A stretch of DNA of 5,234 bases from an uncultured Verrucomicrobiota bacterium (GTDB taxonomy: Bacteria; Verrucomicrobiota; Verrucomicrobiia; Limisphaerales; UBA9464): positions 1 to 5,234 of the forward strand of contig CAIYFP010000196.1 in NCBI GenBank assembly GCA_903925515.1. Reading direction: 5' to 3'. Below the pieces are notes generated by a model that was given only the letters and a program-made list of their open reading frames with translations, had not been told where the DNA came from and did no database searches. The position numbers and the translations under genes are program-made. Below, one piece after another: positions 4,890 through 5,234 of the stretch. Each line of letters begins with the position of its first letter. The first letter of the stretch is position 1.

Positions 4890-5068
4890 TGGGGTTCTCC
4901 TTGGTGGTCAGGACACCCCGTACTAACGCTCTGTTCGGGCAGCTTATCAAGTCCATCGCGGCGGTCATGCAATCGTATGACGGCCAGAGCGAGGATCGCC
5001 CCTACAACGGCAACTGGGGGCTTCACAAGGGGCTTCTTAGGTGTGGCTCGCGGAGATTGGGCTGGCAT
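4886..5068 (-). CDS. possible small protein at the head of the recombinase operon
   Basis: The 60-codon frame begins MPAQSPRATPKKPLVKPP, a basic proline-rich start. It continues with a hydrophobic stretch VAVVGAILALAVIRL (about 19-33), followed by a polar tail, HDRRDGLDKLPEQ (34-46). Its TGA overlaps the GTG of the DUF2924 gene as GTGA, the same coupling seen at the other junctions. That is the best evidence that it is real. Against it, no clear ribosome site precedes ATG 5068, and an in-frame stop lies just upstream at 5077-5075. The hydrophobic run could be a membrane helix or a buried helix. I recognise no family. Confidence 0.42.
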   Translation of the reverse strand: MPAQSPRATPKKPLVKPPVAVVGAILALAVIRLHDRRDGLDKLPEQSVSTGCPDHQGEPQ

Positions 5069-5234
5069 GAAGGTTCATACCGGCAAAGCCCCGGCATTTT
5101 CTCACCCGCCTTTACTCGGCCTCCACCCGCCCGAGCGCACCCTCTTCCGCCGTAGATCAGGATCTCGAGCCCTTCGTGCCGGCTTCCGCTTTTCATACGC
5201 GATAACTACGAATACGTTAAAACGTGAACACTGA
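5069..5234. other. leader region upstream of the recombinase operon
   Basis: The operon promoter should lie here or beyond the window, but I cannot assign confident -35 and -10 boxes. The far end is AT-rich and holds the palindrome ACGTT-AA-AACGT (5214-5225), a possible operator or att element. A G+C hairpin with TGCCGG repeats lies at about 5079-5095. A minus-strand frame of 57 codons (5196-5023) has no ribosome site and overlaps the small gene, so I do not call it. Confidence 0.4.

Noticed and set aside
5023..5196. Minus-strand 57-codon frame
   Set aside because: It has no ribosome site and an unusual Gly/Arg-rich composition, and it overlaps a better-supported frame.
1..5234. CRISPR array, rRNA or insertion sequence with terminal repeats
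   Set aside because: I saw no regularly spaced direct repeats, no rRNA-like sequence, and no DDE-type transposase gene or flanking target duplications.

Overview
The window looks like accessory DNA from a proteobacterium, probably a beta- or gammaproteobacterium. That guess rests on the moderately high GC and on the protein families present (FitAB-type VapBC, Phd/ParE, a DUF2924-linked serine recombinase). It is not a firm species call. Every confidently called gene lies on the minus strand, so transcription runs from high to low coordinates.

Layout in transcription order. (1) At 5068 to 2699 is a tightly coupled recombination operon. It holds a possible 60-residue small protein, a DUF2924 protein, a large serine recombinase, and a 134-residue protein with a ParB/KorB-like helix-turn-helix. 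All junctions overlap (GTGA, TGATG, ATGA), and the three confident genes have good ribosome binding sites. (2) At 2442 to 1785 is a FitAB/VapBC toxin-antitoxin pair with a palindrome on its likely -10 box. (3) At 1766 to 1518 is a decayed C-terminal scrap of a DEAD/DEAH-box helicase, in the same frame as vapC and directly after its stop codon. (4) At 1432 to 816 is a second toxin-antitoxin pair, with a Phd/YefM-type antitoxin and a RelE/ParE-type toxin, behind its own AT-rich promoter and operator-like repeats. (5) Positions 440 to 815 hold no convincing gene but contain a 10-bp inverted repeat. (6) At 417 to 439 is what looks like the 3' end of a tRNA gene (serine-like, minus strand), followed at 347 to 369 by a minus-strand intrinsic terminator. 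(7) Positions 1 to 346 hold only weak remnants.

My reading is that the left edge is the junction between older chromosome (tRNA 3' end plus its terminator) and an island or element extending to the right. The island carries two stabilising toxin-antitoxin modules, helicase debris and a serine-recombinase mobility cassette. The best candidate for underexplored biology is the recombinase cassette. Its DUF2924 protein and HTH protein are translationally coupled to a large serine recombinase that lacks the usual zinc-ribbon cysteines, so they are plausible accessory or directionality factors. This role is inferred from gene order and is not demonstrated by the sequence.
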